A stretch of DNA of 64,000 bases, taken from the NCBI GenBank assembly GCA_015680685.1, contig MNCI01036755.1, positions 122,299 through 186,298 of the forward strand, written 5' to 3'. Made by a program: the position numbers and the translations under genes. Positions 44,349 to 55,640 of the stretch are shown here, one piece after another. Numbering within the stretch: the first letter of the stretch is position 1; each line of letters starts with the position of its first letter. The notes beneath the pieces are model-generated. The model was given only the letters and a program-made list of their open reading frames with translations. It ran no database searches and was not told where the DNA came from. Source of the DNA: Gnetum montanum (Eukaryota; Streptophyta; Gnetopsida; Gnetales; Gnetaceae).

Positions 44349-45878
44349 TGAAACACCACTAATTTTGGCCTAGCACTTTCAAACAAGAATCAAGCTAAGT
44401 CATGCTACTGCCCAACATGAGTACAGCGTGACCAAACTTGGAGGCCTTTGAAACAGCCCCTGATGATCTGTGATTCAATAGGCAAGGTCCCCTCGGGGCC
44501 CACAGGCAAAGGCACCAACTTCTAGCATCCAGAATCAAAAGTTTCAGGTTCAAAATGTTTGGTTTTGGCTAAGTACACTTTGGTTACCTTTTCAGACGCT
44601 GCACAGTGTAAGGATAAGCATCAACAACTTTTGGAGTCCCGAAATTGAGTTCAAACAGGTCAAAATTGAGCACAAGGATCCCCCATGACCTTGACTAAGA
44701 TCTTTTGTAGCTCCTAGCCTCCAGAAAATCAAGATTAGGGCCTCAAATGTGCAATTTTGACTTGGTGACGCTGGGGTTACTTTTTCAGACACTGCACAGC
44801 GTAAGGATCAGCGTCACCAATTTTTAGAGCCCCAAAACTGAGCCAAAATGACTTGATTTTAAGGGTGTAATTCATCCTCAAGGTCCACTATTGATAACTA
44901 TGGGTCCCAGCCTTCAGAAATTCCAGATTTCAGCTCAAAATTGCAAGTGTTGGAGGTCACACTGCAAGTCACGCTGGATGCTAGACAAGCGAGGCGGTGT
45001 TAATCCTTCTTGATTTTCTTTTTCAAGAAATCTGTAAAATGGCAAAGGGATATGAAAGCCCATGAAATATCAGGCCAAATATTCAGCAAAAAAAAAAAGA
45101 AATATAATTTTTCCAAGTAGGCCAGAGTTGGAGCTAATCTTTTTGAATTTTTAGAATTTTTTTTATTGCTTGAGGGCTTGTATTTCTAATTTGTATTTTT
45201 TTATGGGCTTGAATGACCCACAAATTGTAAAATACATTGAACCTAGTCAAAGAAAACCCTAGTCAAACCCTAGCCCAACCCTATAAATACTCTATCAATT
45301 CACACAAACTAGAGGAAGGAGGCAAGAGAAGCAAAGCAAAAGCAGCAAGAGAGAAGGGAGAGGAAGAGGCAAAGATTGAAGAGATTGGAAATTCTGAAGG
45401 AGGAAAGAACTTGCAATCCTTGGGTGCTTGGCACATATGATTTTTGGCTTCCAAGTTCTTCTCACATCGTCGCATCATTGTGTCATATCATTCTAGGGCT
45501 AGGCGTTTGACTTGCCATCCAAACTTGTGCAACTACGCTTTGACCGGTGCATATTCCTGTTTGAACAATACAATACAGTTTCATTATTGCCTCCCATTTA
45601 CATTGCTTAGTTCTATTTATGCTTTATTCATAATTCAGTACACTTTATTTACATTTCGTATCATTGTTTACATCTTGTTTACGATAATCCTAGCGCTAGC
45701 CGTAGCTTACGCTCGGGGAAGTCCTTGGTTGATTTGTGTGTAAACCATCCAAGGCACTCTGCCTTTGTTCCCTTTTCCAGCTTGCCCTCAAGTGAAGGCA
45801 GGGTTAGCTATGCCTTCCCAATGATCTCTCAGTGTCTGTTTCCCTTCCAGCCTTACACCGACGATTTAGGTTAGTACA
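44349..45878 (+). mobile_element. Solo LTR H (1530 bp) in the 5' leader of F
   Basis: It starts TGAAACACCACTAATTTTGG and ends TTAGTACA, with perfect 5-bp AGTTG duplications on both sides and no internal region. A TATA box CCCTATAAATACTC lies at 45280-45293. The start resembles the F LTR start (TGAAACACCATAAATTTT), so H belongs to a related Tat-type family, but it lies in the opposite orientation to F. It contains two copies of a 'TTTTCAGACGCTGCACAG' motif near 44590 and 44783. Confidence 0.82.
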
Positions 45879-46428
45879 AGTTGGTTTAGGAGCCATCGAT
45901 ATGATTTGGTCAACGGGATGGTAATGTTAGGGATAGGGATGAATTCCTTCCCATTCCTGTGAAGGAACTTGAAGTTACATTTGTCTTCAAGTTCTTGGTG
46001 ATCCAAGGGCAAATTCACTTGGATCTTTGCATAGAGGAAGTCATAATGCTCTGCATCTTACACCAAGAGCTCAAGTGATAGATGTCAGATCCTAAGAGAC
46101 TGGTGTGGCACCAGCACTAGGCTAGCTGGTTTCTTGGTGCCTATGGCACTTTGAGCTAAGAAAGGGACCTCAAGGTTTGAGGTGGAAATGGCAGTAGTTG
46201 TGGAAATAATTTTGTGAGATCATAGGAAATTTGCAAATGAGAAAAACAAAGGTTAATAGGCGATTGAAAGCTTTTCATCCTACCAAGTTCCAAAGGAACC
46301 ATCGTCATGACCAGTCTGCACCACATGATGCGTAAAAAATCGCAAGGGTGTCACGTTTATGGTAGTGGGTGATGAGGTACAAACAACATGCAAGACTACC
46401 TGCAAGACACAAAAAGGGTACCAAAAGG
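45879..46428 (-). other. Element F 5' leader
   Basis: The first five bases are the right target-site copy of H (AGTTG). The remainder lies between PBS and gag of element F. I see no gene in it. Together with 44311-44343 it forms the untranslated leader. Confidence 0.6.
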
Positions 46429-46446
46429 CCCTCCTTCTACTGCCAA
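46429..46446 (-). other. Element F primer-binding site
   Basis: The minus strand reads TTGGCAGTAGAAGGAGGG four bases inside the 5' LTR end GCTACA. Elements G, J and K have closely related sites (48316, 52520, 61662). I cannot assign the tRNA. Confidence 0.7.
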
Positions 46447-46450
46447 GAAA

Positions 46451-48307
46451 TGTAGCAACCAAAAATGTCGATGGATAGAACACCAAGAGGTTACTGGGTG
46501 AACAGTTTAACCCTTAATTTGTGTGAGAGATGTGCTAGTGAGAAATGGAAATGGTGTGCCTAAATGGTCTGGTTGATCAAAGAGGGATTTAATTTGTGTA
46601 ACTTAACCTTTCAAAATATTTTCTTTGAAAATGATGTGCGTGAAGTAAATTCATGATCAATAAATGCAAAATGATGGAAAATAATGCAAAACACAATGAT
46701 AGTAAACAAACAACAGAAGAAATTTGGGTGAGGTAGTGCACTATCCCAAGGTCATGGATCCAATCTTTACTTTGTTGAAAGGTGTACAACTCGTTATGCA
46801 AAAATGGAGGGACACAGCTTACATAAAGTAGTATGGTCACAGATTCTCGAGCTATAGTCAATAGCTAGTCACTCAAGGTTCTTCTACTTGCCAATCTACT
46901 TGCCAATATGCTAAAATGCTAAACTTGAGAGAGGGTATCTAAAACCAACTAGAAAGCTCAAAGCCAACCAGAATGCTAAAAGCGCCAACTATGCACTCTG
47001 AAAGCTAACTTGAAAGCCAACCACATAAAAAGCCAACCCTTCGAGCATTATTTTTTGGGGTATTTATAGGGCCAAGAGTAGGGAAAAAATGTGGCCTAGA
47101 TGCCACATGTTCTAGGCCCCACAAGGTGCTAACATGTCTGTACCATGTAGGTGTGTAATGTTGGATGTAAACTTTGTTACGCTATGGCCATACTACCAAA
47201 ACTACATGTGTCAAAATCTAGTGTGCTGACAATTAAAGCAAAATGGAGTCTATGCTTTAGGACTACATATTCCCTACTCTTTCAAGTAGGGTCAAGCATA
47301 GGAACAATTTTTGGGGATTGACCAGGGGTATGCAAAAGGAAGTAAAATTGTTGATCATGGTGAGCATAATCATTTCCAATAAGTTATAGAGCTAACCAAA
47401 GATGTCTTGATGCATCCATGCTAGTCTTTCACCACTCACATTATTTAGCACATTGGCATAGTGTAAGTAACTACTTGCTATGTTGTGCTACGCTGCGTAG
47501 CGTAGCATAGCGTAGCCATCGATCTGGACAAGAAAATTGCATAGGAGCCGAGAGCATTTGTCTGAGGCTTAGTCAGGAAAACAGCTGCAAATTTTTTCTT
47601 CCATGCCAAAAAGCCTTTGGAAACGCTGAGTTCATCCTCAGGGCATTTTGTTGATTTGCATCCTTGCTATGCTATGCTATGCTATATAGTGTAGCATAGC
47701 AGCCAATGTGTCATGCATCTTTGTCTAATTCATAATGTTTTATTAGGAAACTTTGCTTGAGGCTTGAGGGATAATTAGGATGGGGAAGTTTTGGAGGCTG
47801 AAGTGTTGCCAAATGTAGCCCTCTTGCTGGGACCACTTGGCAGAGAAGCCTTTGCATGTTCTACCCTTACTACACCATGCTACACTGCATAGCATAGCAT
47901 AGTGTAGCACCCTGTGTTAGTTGAATCTTGACATGTTTTGCAAACATTTTGTCAAATTTTCATTTGGATGCTTGATTGGTTTTTTCAAGGCTTTCTATGC
48001 TGCACAGTGTAGCAGAATTCTTCACTAGAAAACTTGTCAAACTGTTCTACTCATCCTAAACACTTTTGACAACTCCTAGCATGGTCTCTAGGTAGACTGT
48101 CTGTTGGGTCAATTTTCCAATTGGGCAAGCTGGAGAGTCCAGCAAGCCTATCGATCCTGGAGATAGAAAACTTGCTAGAATGTATAGTCTATCCTTGGTG
48201 CCTACACTTTTTTGGTGAACCATCATGATGCTGCACTTGTAGAAATCCTTGCCAATATTCCAAGACTTTGCTGAAGCATGAGGGTCCTAAAAATTTATGG
48301 TGTTTCA
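46451..48307 (-). mobile_element. Element F 5' LTR (1857 bp)
   Basis: On the minus strand it starts TGAAACACCATAAATTTT and ends GGTTGCTACA. The TATA box CCCTATAAATACC is at 47059-47071. It matches 19110-20921 throughout, with many substitutions and a few indels, mainly in the palindrome clusters. Confidence 0.9.
47470..48020. repeat. GCTATGCTA / TAGCATAGC palindrome clusters in the F 5' LTR
   Basis: Clusters lie near 47476-47518, 47664-47702, 47870-47912 and 47995-48016, upstream of the minus-strand TATA box. Each combines TGCTATGCTA-type repeats with TAGCATAGC-type inverse copies. Their lengths differ from the matching clusters in the 3' LTR. Confidence 0.8.
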
Positions 48308-48312
48308 CTATA
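48308..48312. repeat. Element F target-site duplication, right copy (CTATA)
   Basis: CTATA follows the F LTR start (plus-strand end GTTTCA) and matches 19105-19109. Confidence 0.85.
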
Positions 48313-48315
48313 GTT

Positions 48316-48335
48316 TTCTAGCAGTAGAAGGAGGG
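48316..48335 (+). other. Element G primer-binding site
   Basis: TTCTAGCAGTAGAAGGAGGG is closely related to the F site but lies on the plus strand. With the F insertion removed it follows an LTR-like end at 19104 (TAGTCA) after about eight bases. The stretch 48336-49214 to its right is an AT-rich leader without a gene. Confidence 0.55.
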
Positions 48336-49214
48336 CTTCCACCCAAGGCCTACATATAATCCTATTAGCCACTATAACAACACTATTTCCAAGTGAAAAC
48401 CTTTAAATTAATAGTTAAATATTTTTAAATTTTAACAACATTTTTTTTTGCTAGAAGTACCAACATTGCCATCCATTCCCATGCCACCAAAACTTAGAAT
48501 AGAGGATGTAAGTGATTTGGGTTTTGGAAACATTTTCATAGTAGTTGTTGGAGATTTTAAATCTTGTGTTGGTGTTTTGCAAAACCTTATACCCCTCTAC
48601 TGTGAAAATTTCCCAACAAGGCCAACATTTGCATCCTACCAAAACCTTGCAAAATATTTGCAAAAGATAAAAATTTTCACCTAAACTTTGGACAATAGCC
48701 ACATAACCTACCAAGAGTAAACCCCTTCTCTCGCCACCCCCCACCAACCAACATGCTTTTCCCTCTAATGCTGTGAAGAAAGGTGTAAGATTGTTCATCT
48801 TACCCCCTTCTTGCCCCCTTTCCAAATTAAATGTGAATACCACTAGCATGCCTAGTGTGGTGTGGGTTTGACACAAAATTATTACTTTTTTGGAAGTAAA
48901 GGGTGTACCTCCTTTTGCTACAACTTGCACTGTATTTTATAGTAGTAGTGTAAAATAGTTTGATAGCCCCACACTCCCTTTCTATGTTTTAAAATTACAC
49001 TTGCTAGAATTTTTATTTCATTAGTTCATTAAACATTTGATCATAAGAACTTTTAAGTGCTATCATCATGTCATTCAGCTAGTTGACCATGTCTAGCCAA
49101 CAAGTTGTATGGGTTTCCTAAGGTGCCCACTATAGCTGAGTGTAGGAAATTACTCAGGCTCAGGGGATGAAGCCTAGAATTTTTGGTAATAAATGAAGAT
49201 CATTATCACTTCAT

Positions 49215-51347
49215 ATGTGCCAAAATTTAGGTAGGCATGCTCATCCCAAGGATAGAAAAAATGTGAAAAGGAAGTACAAACTCATCCATCATGATGCGAA
49301 GAAATACATACCTTTCTCATACGTCAAGATACCCTTAAAGGAAACCTACGCACACATCCTTTCTCAGTTAATTAAGATGGATAAAGAGGATGGAAAGGCC
49401 AGTTTAGATAAGCAACAAGAGGAAGAGGAGGAGTTTGGGGTTGAGTCCAAACATGAGAAAGTCATTGAGGAGCTCTTTCAAAAATTGATCCCCAAAGCCA
49501 CAATGCCTACCTCAACTCCCCTTTCCTCTTCCATAGGATAGATCCCTTAGTCCTTTATCCCTCCCTATCCAACCATGTTTGGGCCAATGCCTATTATAGT
49601 AGCACATCAAACATAATCAGTGCCACAAGAAGCAACCTTCCCTTTCTCCATGCTATTACCACACAACCATAGTATGTGTGGTCATCCTCAGTGGTTGTGA
49701 CTACCATTAATCCCTTTTTCACCTATATGGGGTCCATAGTAGGATCTCCAGTGACCCAAGGATCACATACACCTTTTGTCCCTTTTGTGTCCTAGATACT
49801 AGCACAAACGTCTTTTTCCCTATTTAGTCCACCTATGATGATGATAACCCAAACTCTCCCCTCAATGCCACAACTCATCGTAAGGCCATAGGTCTTCCAA
49901 ATCACATCCTAGCCTTTCGTGCAAATCCCATAACCCACAAGGAATCCTCAAGGACTAGATCAAGCCTTTCAAATGATCTAAGACTTAACAAAAGAGTTAC
50001 AAAGGCTCAAGGCTTCCGCATCTTAGACCTTTAAAATAATGGATTTTTACCAAGATGATCCTATTAGTCTTATAACCTCACAACTAACTCTTCCTATAGC
50101 TATCTCCATACCATAATTGACCAAATACAACGATGAAGGTAACCACAACTTACATCTTATAACTTTTTAATTTGAGTGCTTGTTATTGCAAGCCTAGACA
50201 CACATAATAATGTGAATCTTCCTTATGTATCTTATGGGAAAAGCCCTAGACTGGTACCATGCTTTACCAAGAGGATCCATACCCTCTCTAGAAGACTTGA
50301 TTACACAATTTTCTAACCATTTCAAGTATAACTTGAAACCTAACACAACCCTTAACTAATTAATGAAGATCAAGAAAGGATTCCTTGAGTCTGTGCAAAA
50401 TTTCATACAATGATGGAATGCTTTTCTCAATGAGATTCTAAAACGAATAGCTAAGATACACCTTTTAGTTATATTCAAGAGGAAGATTAATGACTTTATC
50501 AAGTTGAAACTATATTACATGGATCCATGTTCATTTAACCAAGATTTTTCTCAGACTAAGAGCATAGTGGATTCCATAGAAGCTAGCCATGACCCCATCT
50601 ATTTGGTGTATAAAAACCAACATTCATGAAAGGATAAGAAAAAGGGAAGGAAAACAACATAGTAATGGCCATTGTGGCAAAGAAAAGCAAAATGATCACC
50701 TAGGGGCTAAGAACAAACCAGCCTAAGGTCCTTGCTAACAATAATAAATAACCTTCAATGTTTGGGACCTCTACATTAACTACTTTTAGGCCTAATTTTA
50801 AACAAAAAGAGTAGTTAAAATATACTAGGTTGCTCTTAAATACATTAGAACTCCTTGATGAATTATTAAATAGTAGGAGGATACAATATAAGAAAATGAT
50901 AGAAAATACCTGAAAGAGGCATAAAAGACTATGTGAGATAGCCAAAGATCCCACTCATGTAACCAAAGATGATCATCCAAATTGACCATTTCTATCATTA
51001 CCATTAGCTGCTTGATCAAGATATAGACTTTTTCCTAGGGCTAAAAGATGTCTTTCAAAAGATAATAGATAAGGATGAATTAGTGCTTGATGTCTCCAAC
51101 TCAGTTAGGCCTCAAAAATCAATCAATGAAAATCTATAAGGACCCATTAAATACTAATAATAACCATTATATCATAGTAGCATTCAATGTTAATAATAAC
51201 CCAAGGCCTACAAGGGAACCATTTGTGATTTGGGTACCTTCTTACAACGAAAGGGGTCCTTCAAATTCCACTAGTTCAAGGTCCCCCTTTATTGTAAGGA
51301 TACCATCACCAACATTCCCTAAGGAGCCTTTCATAATTAAAATAGCC
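49215..51347 (+). pseudogene. Element G gag (Tat-like), decayed and cut by gap
   Basis: The plus-strand N-terminal part 'KKYIPFSYVKIPLKETYAHI' is followed by an acidic stretch and then Pro-rich broken sequence. The gag core at about 50090-50560 carries 'KALDWYHALPRGSIPSLEDL', 'FSNHFKYNLKPNTTLN' and 'SVQNFIQ', matching the F gag landmark by landmark. The C-terminal 'SMKIYKDPLNTNN' (about 51117-51160) also matches F. The knuckle region is not readable. The rest of the element is lost in or beyond the 500-N gap. Confidence 0.75.
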
Positions 51348-51847
51348 NNNNNNNNNNNNNNNNNNNNNNNNNNNNNNNNNNNNNNNNNNNNNNNNNNNNN
51401 NNNNNNNNNNNNNNNNNNNNNNNNNNNNNNNNNNNNNNNNNNNNNNNNNNNNNNNNNNNNNNNNNNNNNNNNNNNNNNNNNNNNNNNNNNNNNNNNNNNN
51501 NNNNNNNNNNNNNNNNNNNNNNNNNNNNNNNNNNNNNNNNNNNNNNNNNNNNNNNNNNNNNNNNNNNNNNNNNNNNNNNNNNNNNNNNNNNNNNNNNNNN
51601 NNNNNNNNNNNNNNNNNNNNNNNNNNNNNNNNNNNNNNNNNNNNNNNNNNNNNNNNNNNNNNNNNNNNNNNNNNNNNNNNNNNNNNNNNNNNNNNNNNNN
51701 NNNNNNNNNNNNNNNNNNNNNNNNNNNNNNNNNNNNNNNNNNNNNNNNNNNNNNNNNNNNNNNNNNNNNNNNNNNNNNNNNNNNNNNNNNNNNNNNNNNN
51801 NNNNNNNNNNNNNNNNNNNNNNNNNNNNNNNNNNNNNNNNNNNNNNN
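51348..51847. other. Assembly gap (500 N)
   Basis: Exactly 500 N, probably a placeholder of unknown size. Order and orientation of the sequences on its two sides rest on scaffolding alone. Confidence 0.99.
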
Positions 51848-52511
51848 GGAGATTCACTTTAAAAATAAAAAGAAGCTATTCTGGTCCCATCAAAATACCA
51901 AAGATTTTCTGAACCCTCTTGACTATTCAATCGTTCAATGGCATGACTACAAGTAGAGGCTCTCTTACAACGATCTCAATATCAGTTCTTATACATTGCA
52001 CAATAACCAAATTCACTACTAAAAGGCTCTTAAGGCTTTCAAACACAAGTGATTCTATGGCAAAATTTTAATAGAAATTTTCTATTGGGCAACAAGAACA
52101 ATAAGAGTAATCTAAAAATCCCAAAATTACTTGCCAAGAATGATACTATCTAAACCACTAGCTAAACAATTTAAACAAAATAAAAATAAAACATAACTCA
52201 TAGGACTATGAAAAAGAAGCTGAAATCATTTCTTTAGCCAGTCATCTTACAAGCAATCTTTCACAATTTCTTCTTTACAATGCTCTTCTCCCAAGAATCA
52301 AAGTATGTCTCCAAGTGAGAGCCCAAGTGTATCCCATGTCTTCCAAAGTGCATTGTCTACCCATCCCCATGATGAATCTTCATTGGTTGGTTGCTCTTCT
52401 CCTTTTTCTTCTTCTTTGGAGCAATCTTGATATCGCCCTCAAACATTGGACTCTATCTCCAAACCTCTAGTGAGAAAAGAAAATTCATCGGACAACCAAG
52501 CCATAAAAGGA
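51848..52511 (-). mobile_element. Inverted fragment of the J/K-family LTR
   Basis: The reverse complement of this segment matches about 58624-59292, from 'TCCTTTTATGGCTTGGTT' to 'TTTAAAGTGAATCTCC'. It therefore faces away from element J, whereas a normal 5' LTR would face with it. It abuts the last bases of a true LTR end (ACA at 52511-52513) and the J PBS. Confidence 0.85.
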
Positions 52512-52519
52512 CAGTTCTT

Positions 52520-52537
52520 TTGATGCTAGAAGGAGGG
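52520..52537 (+). other. Element J primer-binding site
   Basis: TTGATGCTAGAAGGAGGG differs by one base from the K site TTGGTGCTAGAAGGAGGG at 61662-61679. Confidence 0.7.
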
Positions 52538-52633
52538 CTAAAAATATAGCCTCTAGGTTTATAAGCCTTATAATTTTAGCATATCAACAATTCTTTGTTA
52601 CTATAAAGGCTTAAGAAATACTAATTTCAGTTC

Positions 52634-54020
52634 ATGACTAAAAATATTGATAGTTTAAAAAATTTCAAAGTTTCAAAAGATATTCTAGATTCTAAGACTG
52701 ATTCTTCATTAGAAGAAGAACAAAAGAAAGTTTCTGAATTGGGAACAAGTAGTGGAGTGAAAACTAGAAAATTAAGAAGATCACCCATTATATCTAATTT
52801 ATTGATTTATAAGAGAAGATCTAGAAAGTCTAAGAGTCAAGTATCCAAAGGAATAGGATGGTAAATCCTTGGCAAAGAGTTACACCATTAGGATTTCAAA
52901 ATTACAATGATATTCCTAAGGTAGTTTACAAATATTTTCCTGAGCCTTTCATTCCTGGAAAAGCTTATTTAGCTGAAGAATATATTCACATGTTTGAGTT
53001 GGCTTTAGCTCATGCAAATATTCAACATCAAGATCAAGCTTGTAGGTTGTTTGTATCAAATTTAAAGGATATGGCTTAGATTTGGTATTCGAACTTACCA
53101 AGTAATAGTATTACAAGTTGGGATAACATGAAGAATTTTTCTTAGCTCAGTTTGGTAATAAATTAAATCAACAACAACTATACTATGGGCTAATACAAGA
53201 TAAGCAAGGAGTTAAAGAGCTAATTAGAGATTTTAACATCAAGTTTCAATGAATTTGTGAACTCTTTCAAAGACAATATAGACCATTAGAAGAAATGCTT
53301 AAAGAAACTTATCTTAAGGTTGTCAACCCCAACATTTCAATTTGGTTAAGGAGAACTCCAAACTTAACTACACTAAATGACTACTTTAGTGAAGCTATAT
53401 AGTTAGAAAAATAGTTGAACTTGAATCCCAAAGAAAATATTGCAATTCAAAAAAGAGAAGAAAAGGTTATGATTCCTATGCAAGATTTTGCTCAATTTAA
53501 AGCTTTACTAGGTCCATCTCATGTTAAGATAGAGCAAGAACATGAAAGAGTAGAATCTGGAAAAGGACAATTAATGAGAGATATGTCTAACAAAATAGTG
53601 AAGCTTGAAAAAGCCCTGGAAAGAGTTAATATCAAGAAAGAAAGGAAAAATAGAAAGCATAAACATCAAGAAACTAAGTTAGCAAAAGATGAGGATGAAA
53701 GATACCTTATTGTGTCCAACTTTCTTGATATTGAATCTGATAATGAGTTATCAAGTGTTCATTATGCAAGTAAATCTTCTAGCAATGGATCTAGAGATAC
53801 TTCTTTTTTATCAAGTTCTGAAGAAGATTTGTCTTCAGATGAAGAATGCAATAACAATGGGAAAAATGGATATAGTCTTCGATCTAAGGAAATACTAACT
53901 ACTTCTAGACCCCCAAAGGTTATTACTAATCCATATATTAAGAGAAACACTTTTGAGCCAAATAGAAGAGATAAGAATAAAGGTAAAGACAATCAAGTAG
54001 AGAAAAACACTCCAAATTAG
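52634..54020 (+). pseudogene. Element J gag, frameshifted
   Basis: The first frame starts 'MTKNIDSLKNFKVSKDIL' at 52634. A second frame from 52858 carries the gag core start 'PEPFIPGKAYLAEEYIHMFE' and 'HQDQACRLFVSNLKDMA'. A third, from 53415, carries a Lys/Glu-rich coiled-coil stretch ('RDMSNKIVKLEKALERVNIK') and a Ser/Asp-rich acidic tail. The core between 53079 and 53400 is readable only in pieces ('SITSWDNMK', 'ICELFQRQYRPLEEMLKETY' type). No zinc knuckle is seen. Confidence 0.72.
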
Positions 54021-54279
54021 TCTTTTAATAAATGGATAAAGAGACCAAGATTTATTGGTGATGGAGAGTATGATTTGATTGAAGACCTTAAACATGTCAA
54101 GGCCAATATTAGTTTTTATCAGTTTCTTCAAATAGGAGATCAGCAAAGAAAGGCCCTAGAGTTCATTAAAGGTAAAAGGAGAGTTAGAGAATTAGAGTTA
54201 AGTTATGTGTCTCATAATGATGAGAAATTAAACACTTCATATGATAAAGAAGCTCCTCCTTTTCTTTTGAAAATGAAAT

Positions 54280-54600
54280 TAAAAGATAAATACTTGCACA
54301 ATTGTTTGGTTGATTCTAGAGCTACATCTACTATAATGCCATTGTCTATATGTAAAAAACTTTGTTTGATTCTTGAAAAATCAAATAAAAAGACTGTTCC
54401 AGTGGATAAAAGTAGAGTGAAGATTGTGGTTCAATTACTAAATGTTCTATTGGAAATTGCTTCTGAACCCCGCCTTGGAAGAAGAGTAACTATTCAAGTG
54501 GTACATATACCAGATTCACATAGTCTCTTATTAAGTAGAAGTTGGAGCAAAAATTTCTTAGGTTACATATCAATAGATTATTCTCACATGTGGCTACCTT
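54280..54600 (+). pseudogene. Element J protease with altered active site
   Basis: 'HNCLVDSRATSTIMPLSICK' has the retropepsin active-site layout, but the Gly of Asp-Ser-Gly is Arg. 'IPDSHSLLLSRSWSKNFLGY' corresponds to the later hydrophobic-Gly-Arg motif, with the Gly also lost. The frame is open on both sides and continues into the RNase H without a stop. Confidence 0.75.
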
Positions 54601-54762
54601 GGAAAGGAGAGCCAAATCAGATATATATCTATAGTGAACCTTTGATGATAAATAATATTACTTTAAATGGAAAAAGTAAAATGGTTGAAAAAGGAGGTGT
54701 TGAAAACAAAATTTGTACACTCCAAGAAAGTTATAGTCCTGAAAAAGAACAGTCAAAGCAAG

Positions 54763-55150
54763 AGGATAAATGGGAGTTATACTTTGATGGTTTATGTAAT
54801 TCAAAAGGTGTAGGAGTTAGTATAGTTATATTAAAGAATGATTCACCTAAAATTCTCAAAGCAATTCATTTATCTTTCCCTTATACTAACAACAAGGTTG
54901 AGTATGAAGCTTTATGTATTGGTATGAGAATAGCTTTAGACAAAAAGATCAAAGAAATCACTATAAAAGGAGACTCAAGATTAGTCTGTGAACAAGTAAA
55001 GGGTAACTATGTCGTAAAGAGTTCATTCTTAAGATCTTATAAGCAACTTACTTGTAAGATGTTAGATCAATTTTAACATTGCCAAATAGAGCAGATAATA
55101 TTATAGTAGATGATTTGGCAAAGGCAGCTTCAACATTGGATATGGAAAAA
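54763..55150 (+). pseudogene. Element J archaeal-type RNase H, upstream of RT
   Basis: The four catalytic positions are visible: Asp in 'WELYFDGLCNSKGVGVSI', Glu in 'NNKVEYEALCIGMRIAL', Asp in 'ITIKGDSRLVCEQVKGNY', and Asp in 'ADNIIVDDLAKAAS', the last after a frame change near 55076. The fold and spacing match the F domain at 23930-24360. Here it directly follows the protease in the same frame. An upstream position is unlike Ogre/Retand; some deep Tat lineages are known to vary in aRH position. Confidence 0.85.
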
Positions 55151-55159
55151 GTAGAAAAT

Positions 55160-55640
55160 TACAAAGAGGTCATGATTGAAGAAAAACATCAGCCATCAGT
55201 ACCAGATAATATAAGACATTTACAAGTATTTCAAGATGACAATCAAGTCCTACGATTTATGAAAAACAAACAAGAATTTGAAGGCCAAGCAATACCTGAA
55301 ACGTCATCAAACTCTAAAGCTAATTTCATTCCAAAAAGGATGATCGACTTGGAACATGAGTTTAAGAAAAATTTACTTATTAGAAAGGATATACATAACC
55401 TAGATAGTCAAACTTTCGAGGTAGTGAATTTTAGATTAGACAAGATGCCAAAGATGTTGAATGTTACAAAGGAAAGAGATTCAAGTTCTAAGAAAAACTT
55501 GTTATCATGTCTAAAAAATAATTTGGACAATTTTGCTTGATCCTATGATGATCTTAAAGCTTTTAGGCAAGATGTGATGACACATAAGATCCCTTTAATA
55601 GAAGGTTGCAAAATAGTCAAGTAAAAACAAAGGAAATTTA
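55160..55640 (+). pseudogene. Element J linker between aRH and RT
   Basis: The open frame continues from the aRH as a charged linker ('FIPKRMIDLEHEFKKNLL', 'VVNFRLDKMPKMLNVTKE') to a stop at 55538-55540, then a short broken stretch to the RT start. It has no recognisable domain. Confidence 0.6.

Larger units (their letters stand above)
19110..48307 (-). mobile_element. Element F: Tat/Ogre-like Ty3/gypsy retrotransposon with nested insertions
   Basis: This 29.2-kb minus-strand element has LTRs at 46451-48307 and 19110-20921, a CTATA target-site duplication, a PBS at 46429-46446 and a polypurine tract at 20922-20935. It carries gag, zinc knuckle, protease, RT, RNase H, a second archaeal-type RNase H and integrase, in that order. 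The second RNase H and the 'CDYHELCGHDTNYC' knuckle place it in the Tat clade (Ogre/Retand type). Subtracting inserts B (8.64 kb) and H (1.53 kb) leaves about 19 kb, large but normal for Ogre-like elements. A plus-strand spliced gene of about 4.8 kb occupies the protease-RT spacer. The LTRs differ at many sites, so the insertion is old and all pol frames are broken. Confidence 0.9.

Noticed and set aside
51087-51956. 289-codon frame across the 500-N gap
   Set aside because: Only its first 88 codons (gag tail of G) are real sequence; the two sides of the gap belong to different elements.
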